DNA of 12,893 bases from Desulfarculaceae bacterium (GTDB lineage Bacteria > Desulfobacterota > Desulfobacteria > Desulfobacterales > Desulfobacteraceae), in contig JAIPEK010000035.1 in NCBI GenBank assembly GCA_021737205.1, positions 1 through 12,893 of the forward strand, in the 5' to 3' direction. Position numbers and translations under genes: made by a program. A model generated the notes under the pieces. That model saw only the letters and a program-made list of their open reading frames with translations. It was not told where the DNA came from and made no database searches. This document shows, piece after piece, positions 1 to 7,263 of the stretch. Every line of letters begins with the position of its first letter. The stretch's first letter is position 1.

Positions 1-1
1 G

Positions 2-562
2 GGGAAATCCTATCCCCTGGAGAGTCCGTTTTTCGTTCTGGCCACCCAGAATCCCATCGAACAGGAAGGGACTTATCCGCTGCCACAGGCACAGCTGGAC
101 CGGTTTCTTCTGAAAATTTACATGGAGTACCCGAAAGCGGAGGATGAAAAATCAATCACCCGGCGGATCACGGCAGGGTCCGTCGGGGACCTGCTGGATG
201 TGTCCGCGGTGCGGCGGGTGCTTGGAAAGGCTGACGTGGTCAATCTTCAGAAGGCGGCTGCATCTCTTACCACGGATGAGAGGATCATCGAGTATGCCGT
301 GGATATCGTGCGGGCCACCCGGGAGGCCAGCGGCATCGAGATCGGGGCGGGGCCGAGGGGCAGTATCGCGCTGTTGCGCGCGGCCCGGGCCGGCGCTCTA
401 ATGGAAGGCAGGTTCTTCGTGACCCCGGATGATGTGAAGGCGATCGCACCGGGGGTGCTGCGCCACCGGATCAAGCTCACGCCGGATCTCGAAATCGAGG
501 GATACCGGGTGGACGAAGTCCTGGATGATGTCCTTTTAAGCGTTAAAGCGCCGCGGCAATGA
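2..562 (+). CDS. MoxR-family AAA+ ATPase, C-terminal part (5' end outside window)
   Basis: The open frame runs in from the left edge (first full codon at position 2) to a TGA at 560-562, so only the last ~186 residues are present. MoxR AAA+ ATPases are thought to be chaperones that remodel or activate partner proteins, often ones with von Willebrand A folds. The visible part starts just before the sensor-1 strand (FVLATQNPIEQEG), followed by the family-typical YPLPQAQLDRFL, which carries the arginine-finger region. The sensor-2 stretch GPRGSIALLRAARA lies in the C-terminal helical lid. The P-loop and Walker B motif should lie upstream of the window. The stop overlaps the start of the DUF58 gene by four bases (ATGA), the usual arrangement for this pair. 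A Met at 122 is internal and not the start. The family call is firm; the physiological client is unknown. Confidence 0.95.
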   Translation, partial: GKSYPLESPFFVLATQNPIEQEGTYPLPQAQLDRFLLKIYMEYPKAEDEKSITRRITAGSVGDLLDVSAVRRVLGKADVVNLQKAAASLTTDERIIEYAVDIVRATREASGIEIGAGPRGSIALLRAARAGALMEGRFFVTPDDVKAIAPGVLRHRIKLTPDLEIEGYRVDEVLDDVLLSVKAPRQ

Positions 563-1863
563 GACCATCCGGGTATACGGTTCTGATTGCCGGTTTTCTC
601 TGCCTGTTCGCTCTTGCGGCGGTGTTTTCCCAAGGCCTGCTTTTGCTGTTCAAGGGGACGGCGGCTGTTTGTGCCGGTCTGGCGGTTTTGGACGGCATCC
701 GGGCCGCCGGGGAACCCCCGCCGGGGGTGAGCCGGAAGGTCCGGTACAGTATGGCCCTGGATGCCTGGACCGAAGTTTCGCTTGAATTCGAAAACCGGGA
801 AAACCGGGTGATCCGCTTGCGGGTTCATGATCATTGCCCGGCAGGGTTCGAGACGCACAACCAGCCCGTGGATTTGACCGTCCCCGCCCGGATGACGGCG
901 CGTTCCCCCTATCAAATCAGGCCGTCGAGCAGGGGGAACATGACATTCGCCGGCATCGATCTTGTGGTGCAGTCTCCCATGCGTTTGTGGCTGAAAAAGG
1001 TTTTCATCCCGCATACGGATACGGTAAAGGTTCTGCCCGATTTCAATGAAATCAAAAGATATTCCATTCTGGCCACGGACAACCGGCTCAGCCGGCTCGG
1101 GATCCGCAGGAAACAGAGAAGGGGAGAGGGCAGTGATTTCCATCAGCTCCGGGAGTACCGGTCAGGCGACGGTCTGCGGCAGATCCACTGGAACGCCACA
1201 TCCAAGTACCGAAGACTCATCTCCAAGGAATACCAGGACGAAAAAGACCAGCAGGTGGTGTTCATGCTCGACTGCGGCAGGCGGATGCGCCACGAGGATA
1301 ACGGGCGTTCCCACCTGGACCGGGTGCTCAACGCATCGTTGCTGCTCGCCTACGTGGCATCGCTGCAGGATGACGCCGTCGGTTTCATGACCTTTGCCGG
1401 AGAGGAAAGGTGGTTTCCTCCGAGGAAGGGAAGGGATACGGTCCGCCGGATACTCAACCAGGTATACGATATTCAGTCCTCTGCTGAAGCCCCGGATTAC
1501 ACGGAGGCGGCGTCCCGGCTTATGACGCTTCAAAAAAGGCGCTCACTGGTGGTGGTGCTGACCGGCACCCGGGATGAGGATTACGAGAATCTTCTGGCGG
1601 CGGTCCGGACGCTCAAGAAGAAGCATCTGACCGTCCTTGCCGACATCCGGGAGGAAATCCTCGACGATACCATGGCAAAAGGGGTGACGGATTTCAAGCA
1701 AGCGCTTCAATTCAGCGCGGTTCACGGGTATCTTGAAAACCGGCGCCGCATCCACAGGGTCTTCCGCCACCAGGGTATAATGACCCTCGATCATACGGCC
1801 CGCGCTCTGCCGTCCGCCCTGGTGAACGAGTACCTCATGATCAAGGCGGGGGGAAGGCTTTGA
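559..1863 (+). CDS. DUF58 domain protein (vWA-like), membrane-anchored MoxR partner
   Basis: The protein has 434 residues. Two hydrophobic segments near the N-terminus (about residues 7-25 and 27-46) suggest a membrane anchor with most of the protein soluble. The DUF58 signature is clear at about residues 193-225: FHQLREYRSGDGLRQIHWNA, then a basic stretch ending LISKEYQDEKD. It is followed by a hydrophobic strand and DCGRRM (about 238-243), which occupies the metal-site position of a vWA fold but lacks the canonical DxSxS serines; such degenerate versions are common in DUF58 proteins. The start ATG at 559 overlaps the MoxR stop (ATGA) and has no strong Shine-Dalgarno sequence, so translational coupling is likely. 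Family knowledge suggests it works with the MoxR ATPase on envelope or metalloprotein maturation, but no substrate can be named. The next gene is convergent, across 73 bp that hold a heptamer repeat. Confidence 0.93.
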   Translation: MRPSGYTVLIAGFLCLFALAAVFSQGLLLLFKGTAAVCAGLAVLDGIRAAGEPPPGVSRKVRYSMALDAWTEVSLEFENRENRVIRLRVHDHCPAGFETHNQPVDLTVPARMTARSPYQIRPSSRGNMTFAGIDLVVQSPMRLWLKKVFIPHTDTVKVLPDFNEIKRYSILATDNRLSRLGIRRKQRRGEGSDFHQLREYRSGDGLRQIHWNATSKYRRLISKEYQDEKDQQVVFMLDCGRRMRHEDNGRSHLDRVLNASLLLAYVASLQDDAVGFMTFAGEERWFPPRKGRDTVRRILNQVYDIQSSAEAPDYTEAASRLMTLQKRRSLVVVLTGTRDEDYENLLAAVRTLKKKHLTVLADIREEILDDTMAKGVTDFKQALQFSAVHGYLENRRRIHRVFRHQGIMTLDHTARALPSALVNEYLMIKAGGRL

Positions 1864-1934
1864 TAGATATCAGGTATCAGGCGTTAGCGGTTAGATATCA
1901 GCTTACACCCAATACCTAATACCCAATACCTAAT
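1864..1934. repeat. Degenerate heptamer fold-back repeat A, between convergent genes
   Basis: Six consecutive 7-bp units from 1864 to 1905 all begin YAG (TAG or CAG); TAGATATCAG recurs exactly 28 bp apart (1864-1873 and 1892-1901). After a one-base slip, 1907-1920 and 1921-1934 are a perfect 14-bp tandem duplication (two heptamers each). Read on the opposite strand, this right half gives units of the form YRGGTAT, the same theme as the left half's CAGGTAT, so the two halves are inverted relative to each other. The element begins directly after the DUF58 stop codon and ends two bases before the mscS stop codon. It might act as a weak two-way terminator, although no T-run follows. Confidence 0.8.
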
Positions 1935-1936
1935 AA

Positions 1937-2764
1937 CTATCCAGTATGATCGTACATGTGGACATCCCGCTGGGGAAAGGGGATGGTCAGGCCGGCGGCC
2001 TCTATGTTTTCCTTGATCCGCTTGTTCAGTTCCCAGTATGCCGTCCAGTAGTCATCGTTGATCAGCCAGGCCCGCAGTGTAAGGTTCACCGAGCTGTCCC
2101 CCAGCGACCGGACCATCATCTGGGGTTCGGGATCGGACAGGAACCGGGGCTCGTTGTTGATGATCTCCCGGAACACCTCAAAGGCCCGGTCAATGGAGTC
2201 TGAATAGGATATACCGATCACCTGGTCCATGCGCCGTTTTCCGTTCATGGTGTAGTTTTTGACAGGCTCGGCCCACAACGTGCTGTTGGGTGCGGAAATG
2301 TAGAGCCCGTCGATTGTTTCGAGTATGGTGGTAAACAGTCGTATTTCCTTGACTGTGCCGGTTACGGAGCCGCATTCGATGAAGTGATCTTTCCGGAAAG
2401 GCCTGAGGATCAAAAGCATTATTCCGGCTGCAATGTTGCTCAGTGTGTCTTTCAGGGCAAAGGCTACTGCAATGCCTGCCGCACCCAGAAGAGCGATGAT
2501 GCTGGTGGTGTTCACGCCGAAGATGTCCAGGACGATGACCAGGCAGACGGCATAAATCGCCACGGAGGCAGTGGTACGGAGAATCGGCACCAGTGTAGGA
2601 TCCAGTCGTTCTTTTTGCTGGTTTGCCCTTTCAATGGAGCGGTGAAGGGCTTTTACGACAAAATAACTTGCCGCCAGTACCACAACGGCGAGAACGCCTT
2701 TGTATCCGATGCCCAGGATCATTTCGGAGTGGTTTGCCCAAAAATCTGCGATCGTGTTTGTCAT
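1937..2764 (-). CDS. mscS: MscS-family small-conductance mechanosensitive channel
   Basis: The 275-residue protein is close to the ~286 residues of E. coli MscS. Three inner-membrane helices are visible at about residues 17-40, 60-82 and 87-122. The third carries the pore-lining pattern TSIIALLGAAGIAVAFALKD and then LSNIAAGIMLLILRPFRK, matching the MscS TM3 and following beta domain. The C-terminal cytoplasmic alpha/beta vestibule ends with IPFPQRDVHM, also family-typical. The role is to open under membrane tension and release solutes during hypo-osmotic shock. ATG at 2764 is preceded by GGAGG (2773-2777) with an 8-nt spacer, which fixes the start. The gene is transcribed apart from the RND operon: a 159-bp gap with a possible promoter separates them. 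The family is certain; channel conductance and gating specificity cannot be read from sequence. Confidence 0.95.
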   Translation of the reverse strand: MTNTIADFWANHSEMILGIGYKGVLAVVVLAASYFVVKALHRSIERANQQKERLDPTLVPILRTTASVAIYAVCLVIVLDIFGVNTTSIIALLGAAGIAVAFALKDTLSNIAAGIMLLILRPFRKDHFIECGSVTGTVKEIRLFTTILETIDGLYISAPNSTLWAEPVKNYTMNGKRRMDQVIGISYSDSIDRAFEVFREIINNEPRFLSDPEPQMMVRSLGDSSVNLTLRAWLINDDYWTAYWELNKRIKENIEAAGLTIPFPQRDVHMYDHTG

Positions 2765-2805
2765 GGATGAAACCTCCGGGATGAAGTAAGGTTAAAAATC
2801 AGCCG

Positions 2806-2845
2806 GTATGGATCGGACCGACTTTTTATGGTGATTGATCCATAC
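2806..2845. promoter_or_regulatory. 9-bp inverted repeat upstream of mscS
   Basis: GTATGGATC at 2806-2814 and its exact reverse complement GATCCATAC at 2837-2845 are separated by 22 bp. Their centres are 31 bp apart, about three helical turns. It lies 42-81 bp upstream of the mscS start codon, just downstream of the possible promoter, so it would be transcribed. It could be a repressor operator or a 5'-leader hairpin. No T-run follows on either strand, so a terminator is unlikely. Confidence 0.5.
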
Positions 2846-2856
2846 ATGTCTTTTCT

Positions 2857-2884
2857 TTTTTACCACGGAATAATACGGTGTAAA
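2857..2884 (-). promoter_or_regulatory. mscS: Possible sigma-70 promoter for mscS
   Basis: Read on the minus strand, TTTACA (2884-2879) resembles a -35 box with one mismatch to TTGACA. After a 16-bp spacer, TAAAAA (2862-2857) is a weak -10 box, four of six matching TATAAT. Transcription would start near 2850, just before the inverted repeat. The surrounding DNA is AT-rich, so a chance match is quite possible. Confidence 0.3.
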
Positions 2885-2923
2885 CTATTTTTTTTTAAAA
2901 AAACTCTTTTTGAAAATGCCGGA

Positions 2924-5900
2924 TCAGTCCAGGCCGGAAAAGTCTTCGTCTTTTGGAAACAATAAAGTGGAAACCTTCCTGACGTCCTCGGTCAGAAGGT
3001 AAAAGCAGGGTACCATCACAAGGGTGATGAATGTGGCGAACACGATGCCGAACCCCAGCGAGATTGCCATCGGGATGAGAAATCTCGCCTGCCTGGAGGT
3101 TTCCAGGATCATCGGCATAAGGCCGCCGAACGTGGTGAGCGTGGTGAGCAGGATCGGCCGGAACCGCTGCATGGCTGCATACCGGACCGCCTTCCTGACC
3201 GTCTCCCCCTGCCTGACTTTTGTGTTGGTCAGGTTGATCAGGACCAGGGAATCGTTCACCACCACCCCGGAGAGCGCCACGACCCCGAAAAGGCTCATCA
3301 CGCTCAGGGAATACCCCATGATCAGGTGGCCGGCCATGGCGCCGATAATACCGAAAGGGATGGCGCACATGATGATCAGCGGCTGAAAATAGCTTCGAAA
3401 CGGAATCGAAAGCAGGGAATAAATAACCAGCAGGGCGAACAAAAGTCCTTTGACCAGGCTTGCCACACTGTCCCGGATTTCGGCCTGGCGCCCCTCGAAA
3501 CTGAAGGTCAACGACGGATATATCCGGGCAAGTTCCGGCAGGAGGGTCTGTTTCAGCTGGTTCATCACGATTTCCGCTTTGGGCCTCGGCGTGACATTGG
3601 CTGTCACTGACACCACCCGCTTGCCCTCTTCTCTGTTGATGGACGTAAATGCCCTGGAATACGAGATGGAGGCCGCGTCCCTGAGCAGAATTTCCCCTTG
3701 AGGGGCGTTGAGCACGAGGTTCTCAAGGGTGGCCTCCCTGCTCCGTTCCTCTTGTGTGAGGCTGACAACGACTTCGATTTCGTTATTCCTGCGCAGGAAA
3801 GAGAGGGCTTCGATCCCGTGCAGGGCATTCCTGACCTGTCTGCCGATTTCCCGGGATGTCAGCCCCATGCGGTTCCCGGCAGGCAGAATCCTGAGATCGA
3901 TCTGCCGCTTGCCTTTGGCGGACCCGTCATCCACGTCCGATACCCCGTCATATTCGGCCAGCCGGTCGGCAAGTTCCTCCCCCGCCTTTTCAAGAACCTC
4001 CTTGTCCGGGTGACTCAGCCGTACGGTGAGGCCTTTGCCGCCTCCCGGCCCGCCCCGGTCGGACTCGAACGAAATCGATTCAAGGCCGACAATGTTTCCG
4101 GTATATTTGCGCCAAAGGTCGGAAAACGCAGCCGTGCTGAGCGGTCTTTGGCCGGCCGGGGTAAGAAATGCCCGCATGCTGATCTCGTTGTCCTTGACAA
4201 GGGAAAAAATCCCCCTGGCAAGTTCGTCCTGCCCGTTTTCATCGATGACCCGTCGGGCGGCTTCAGTGAGGATCGTCTCCACCTTCTGCATGCTTTCATC
4301 CGATGTCCCCACCGGAAGAACGGCGCTTGCATACGCATAGTCCGATTCCACCGACGGAAACAATGTCATGCCCATCCGCCCGGATTTGACGTATCCGGCC
4401 GCAGCCGTCAAAACGGCAACGGACAGGGCGATTACGATATACCGGTTGTTCAGGGCGAACCGGACAAACGGCCCGTAGATACGGCTGACAAAGGATTCGA
4501 ATTTGCGGCTGAATTTTCCCTGAAGCCGGAGAAGTAGCGATAGAATTCCGGTTCTTTTTGCCTTTTTCTGGTGGGCGAGATGGGCCGGCAGGATGAAAAG
4601 ACTTTCCACAAGAGAGATAAAAAAGACACAGGTCACCACCACCGGTATGAATTTAAAGATTTTTCCCATGACACCGGGCACGAAAAACAGCGGCAGGAAG
4701 GCCACTATGTTTGTTATCACACTGAATGTGACCGGCATGGCCACTTCTCTGGTACCGAGTACGGCGGACTCGAAAAAAGAAAGGCCATGCCGTCGGTTGT
4801 AGTACACGTTTTCCCCAACTACGATGGCGTCATCCACCACGATCCCCAGTGTGACGATGAACGCGAACATGGTGACCATGTTGATGGTAAAGCCGGTTAA
4901 CGGAAATATGAGAAACGCACCGAGAAACGAGATCGGGATGCCGAGGCTCACCCAGAAGGCGAGCCGGATTTCAAGGAATACGGCCAGAAGGAGAAAAACC
5001 AGGGAAAGGCCCAGGTAGGCGTTTTTCAGAAGCAGTCCGGCCCGCTGGCCGAAGATATCCGATCGGTCCCGGACCACGGACAGCCTCAATTCGCCGGGAA
5101 GTTCACTGTTAAGACGTGCGGCGGTTTTTTTTGCCGCTTTTGCCACCTGTACCGGGGTCTGGTCGCCCACCCGGTAGATATCGATCATCAAGGCCCTCTC
5201 ACCGTTGAACGACGCCTTGACCCCGCCGTCCTCGAACCCTTCGGCCACGGTGCCGATGTCGCCCAGGGTCACCCGGCCGCCGCCGGTTTCGGTGATCACG
5301 GCAAGGTCCCGGTATTGATCCGCCTTTTCCTTGAGGTCCTTGACCCGTACCAGGATGTCTCCCCCTGCCGTTTCCAGATTTCCGGCACCCACATCCATGG
5401 AGGCGTTCCGGATTTCAGAGGCAGCGGATTCAAGGGTCAGCCCGTATTTCCTGAGATTTTCCCGGGGGATTTCGATCCGCACTTCCCGCTGATTGACCCC
5501 GGAAAACCCCACCTGGGTGATGTGCTCGGATTCCAGGAACTCATCCTTGATCCGTTCCGCCGTATCCGTGAGAACCGTTTGATCATCCGACCCGTACAGG
5601 ACATAGTTGATCACCTCTCTTTTGCGGTCCATGATCTGCGCTTTCGGCTCCTCCGCATCATCGGGAAACGTGTCGATCCGGTTGACCTCGGTTTCGATTT
5701 CCTGCCAGAGCTTCACGATATCCGTTGATTCCAGCGCTTCCACCCGAACGGTTCCGAACCCTTCCGATGCAGTGGAGCTGATGCCGTCGATTCCTTCAAG
5801 ACCCTCCACCGCTTCTTCAATGGGCAGGATCACCCCTTTTTCAATTTCCTCCGGGCTTGCACCGGGGTAGGAAACCGAAATGGATACGGTATCGGTTGAA

Positions 5901-6037
5901 AATTCGGGAAACACTTCCTGCTTGATATTCAGCGCGGAAATCACACCGCCTACAAGGAGGATCAGCATGAGCAGGTTGGCCGCCACCGAATTTCCGGCCA
6001 TCCAGGAAAGCGGACCTTTGTACCGGGGCTCGCTCAT
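2924..6037 (-). CDS. RND-family multidrug efflux permease (AcrB/HAE1-like)
   Basis: At 1037 residues this is full length for the AcrB/HAE1 family. It is the inner-membrane proton-driven pump of a tripartite exporter. The N-terminus has the first membrane helix (about 17-35), then the porter-domain motif FPEFSTDTVSISVSYPGASPEEIE. A cluster of helices at about 335-490 includes GIVVDDAIVVGEN, with D402 and D403 matching the proton-relay pair Asp407/Asp408 of AcrB. The helix corresponding to AcrB TM10 reads LSGVVVNDSLVLI, so the AcrB Lys940 position is occupied by N928, as in a large subgroup of RND pumps. ATG at 6037 overlaps the adaptor stop (ATGA) and has no strong Shine-Dalgarno, which suggests translational coupling. 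The frame is intact with no break. Substrates are not predictable; heavy-metal (CusA-type) pumps are less likely given the motifs. Confidence 0.95.
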   Translation of the reverse strand: MSEPRYKGPLSWMAGNSVAANLLMLILLVGGVISALNIKQEVFPEFSTDTVSISVSYPGASPEEIEKGVILPIEEAVEGLEGIDGISSTASEGFGTVRVEALESTDIVKLWQEIETEVNRIDTFPDDAEEPKAQIMDRKREVINYVLYGSDDQTVLTDTAERIKDEFLESEHITQVGFSGVNQREVRIEIPRENLRKYGLTLESAASEIRNASMDVGAGNLETAGGDILVRVKDLKEKADQYRDLAVITETGGGRVTLGDIGTVAEGFEDGGVKASFNGERALMIDIYRVGDQTPVQVAKAAKKTAARLNSELPGELRLSVVRDRSDIFGQRAGLLLKNAYLGLSLVFLLLAVFLEIRLAFWVSLGIPISFLGAFLIFPLTGFTINMVTMFAFIVTLGIVVDDAIVVGENVYYNRRHGLSFFESAVLGTREVAMPVTFSVITNIVAFLPLFFVPGVMGKIFKFIPVVVTCVFFISLVESLFILPAHLAHQKKAKRTGILSLLLRLQGKFSRKFESFVSRIYGPFVRFALNNRYIVIALSVAVLTAAAGYVKSGRMGMTLFPSVESDYAYASAVLPVGTSDESMQKVETILTEAARRVIDENGQDELARGIFSLVKDNEISMRAFLTPAGQRPLSTAAFSDLWRKYTGNIVGLESISFESDRGGPGGGKGLTVRLSHPDKEVLEKAGEELADRLAEYDGVSDVDDGSAKGKRQIDLRILPAGNRMGLTSREIGRQVRNALHGIEALSFLRRNNEIEVVVSLTQEERSREATLENLVLNAPQGEILLRDAASISYSRAFTSINREEGKRVVSVTANVTPRPKAEIVMNQLKQTLLPELARIYPSLTFSFEGRQAEIRDSVASLVKGLLFALLVIYSLLSIPFRSYFQPLIIMCAIPFGIIGAMAGHLIMGYSLSVMSLFGVVALSGVVVNDSLVLINLTNTKVRQGETVRKAVRYAAMQRFRPILLTTLTTFGGLMPMILETSRQARFLIPMAISLGFGIVFATFITLVMVPCFYLLTEDVRKVSTLLFPKDEDFSGLD

Positions 6038-7263
6038 TCTTGTGTGTTTCCGCTTTTCCGGTTTTCAGGAGAATCCGGGAGCAGAGTTCCGCCGTTTCCT
6101 GACGGTTTGCGCTTGAGAGGCATACCCTGTACCGGGATGGAAATGTCCGATGTGATCAAATGTTCACCGGGAGAAACTCCTTTGTCGATCAGGACGTTTT
6201 CCCTGTTTTTCCAGAACGGCTCGATCCGCCGGATGTCCAGGCGCCCGTCCTTGAGGATCCATACGGACCGGTTGTCCCGGATATGCTTTCGTCCCACGGC
6301 AATGACGTCCCGCCGCTCGCCCGCCAGGATTTCAAGACTGACATACTCGTCGGAAAGCAGGGCGGGATCGCCTGTTTCAAGTCCCAGCGGGTCGTCCACC
6401 TCCACCAGGATTTCGGCCATCCGGGAGTTTTCAAGGGTTCGGCCGGTGGGGCCTTTGACCCGGCCCGTCCATTGAAAATTGCGGGTCTGGGAGGTGATCA
6501 CGGCCTTGGGTCGGTCCCTGCCTGATCGTTCCAGTGCATCCAGTTTGTCCGGCGGCACCGACGCCTTGATCCGGTAGGTCTCCGTGCCGTACAGGGTTGC
6601 AAGCTCCTGCTGGGAGGAAACATAAGATCCCAGGTTGACGGAGGTTTGTGTGATGATTGCGTTGAACGGCGCCTTGATCCTGGTCCTGGAAAGATCGGTT
6701 TTCGCCTGTTCGAGATCGGCTTGTGCGGAGGCCACCCGGGCTTTTGCCTTTTCCAGCTGGGGTTTTCTCAATACAAGGGCCTTATCCGCCACCCGGTCCA
6801 TGCCGGATTTCTCATAGTATTCAAGTTCCTTTCGGGCGCTTTCCTGTTGCCCCCGTTCCTGCTCAAGATCGGCTTTTGCCTGTTGAAGGGCGGCTTGGGC
6901 CTTTTTGACGGCGATCCTGTAATCAGTCTGTTCGATGGTGACGAGAAGGTCTCCTTTCCGGACGATACCGCCCGGATGGAAATGTTCGCTGACGCTGGTG
7001 ACGGTTCCGGAAACCGAAGGTTTTAGATTGATTTCCCTTTTCGGGGATACGGTTCCCATGGCGCTGACCTTCAGGGACGCGTCGGTTTTTTCGATCGGCC
7101 GGGTCTCCACATAGACCGGCTGTACATCCCTTTTCCGCTGCTTTTTGACTTCGGGCCGGTTCTGGACAAAATGAAAAAACAAAGCAGCGCCTGCCGCAAT
7201 CAAAACAAAAAAGAATGAGGTTTTTAAAAGGATCCGGATGGTTTTGGCCGCTTTACTGTTCAT
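6034..7263 (-). CDS. HlyD/AcrA-type periplasmic adaptor (membrane fusion protein)
   Basis: The 409-residue protein bridges the RND permease and the outer-membrane factor. A single membrane helix or uncleaved signal anchor lies at about residues 12-33. The first half of the lipoyl/barrel-sandwich domain is near 67-112 (GTVSPKREINLKPSVSGTV, then GDLLVTI). An Ala/Gln/Glu/Lys-rich coiled-coil hairpin follows at about 115-195, and the domain closes with RIKAPFNAIITQTSVNLGSYV (about 195-215). The C-terminal half is beta-barrel and membrane-proximal. The frame is open 34 codons further upstream, to an ATG at 7365, but that segment reads as non-homologous peptide inside the preceding gene. ATG at 7263 has GGAG at 7270-7273 with a 6-nt spacer and puts the membrane helix near the N-terminus. 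It overlaps the OMF gene by 11 bp and the permease gene by 4 bp. Confidence 0.92.
   Translation of the reverse strand: MNSKAAKTIRILLKTSFFFVLIAAGAALFFHFVQNRPEVKKQRKRDVQPVYVETRPIEKTDASLKVSAMGTVSPKREINLKPSVSGTVTSVSEHFHPGGIVRKGDLLVTIEQTDYRIAVKKAQAALQQAKADLEQERGQQESARKELEYYEKSGMDRVADKALVLRKPQLEKAKARVASAQADLEQAKTDLSRTRIKAPFNAIITQTSVNLGSYVSSQQELATLYGTETYRIKASVPPDKLDALERSGRDRPKAVITSQTRNFQWTGRVKGPTGRTLENSRMAEILVEVDDPLGLETGDPALLSDEYVSLEILAGERRDVIAVGRKHIRDNRSVWILKDGRLDIRRIEPFWKNRENVLIDKGVSPGEHLITSDISIPVQGMPLKRKPSGNGGTLLPDSPENRKSGNTQE

Noticed and set aside
247..1143. Long minus-strand open frame (298 codons) opposite MoxR/DUF58
   Set aside because: It is antisense to two well-recognised genes, has low-complexity Arg/Pro-rich composition and no recognisable domain; a GC-rich shadow frame.
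2885..2923. A/T-rich tract after the RND stop as an intrinsic terminator
   Set aside because: There are runs of T and A, but the only hairpin is a few A-T pairs around a 3-nt loop with no GC stem, so it cannot be called as a terminator.
3698..4537. 279-codon plus-strand open frame within the RND permease gene
   Set aside because: It is antisense to an intact, conserved RND protein; no signal sequence, no domain and no plausible ribosome binding site.
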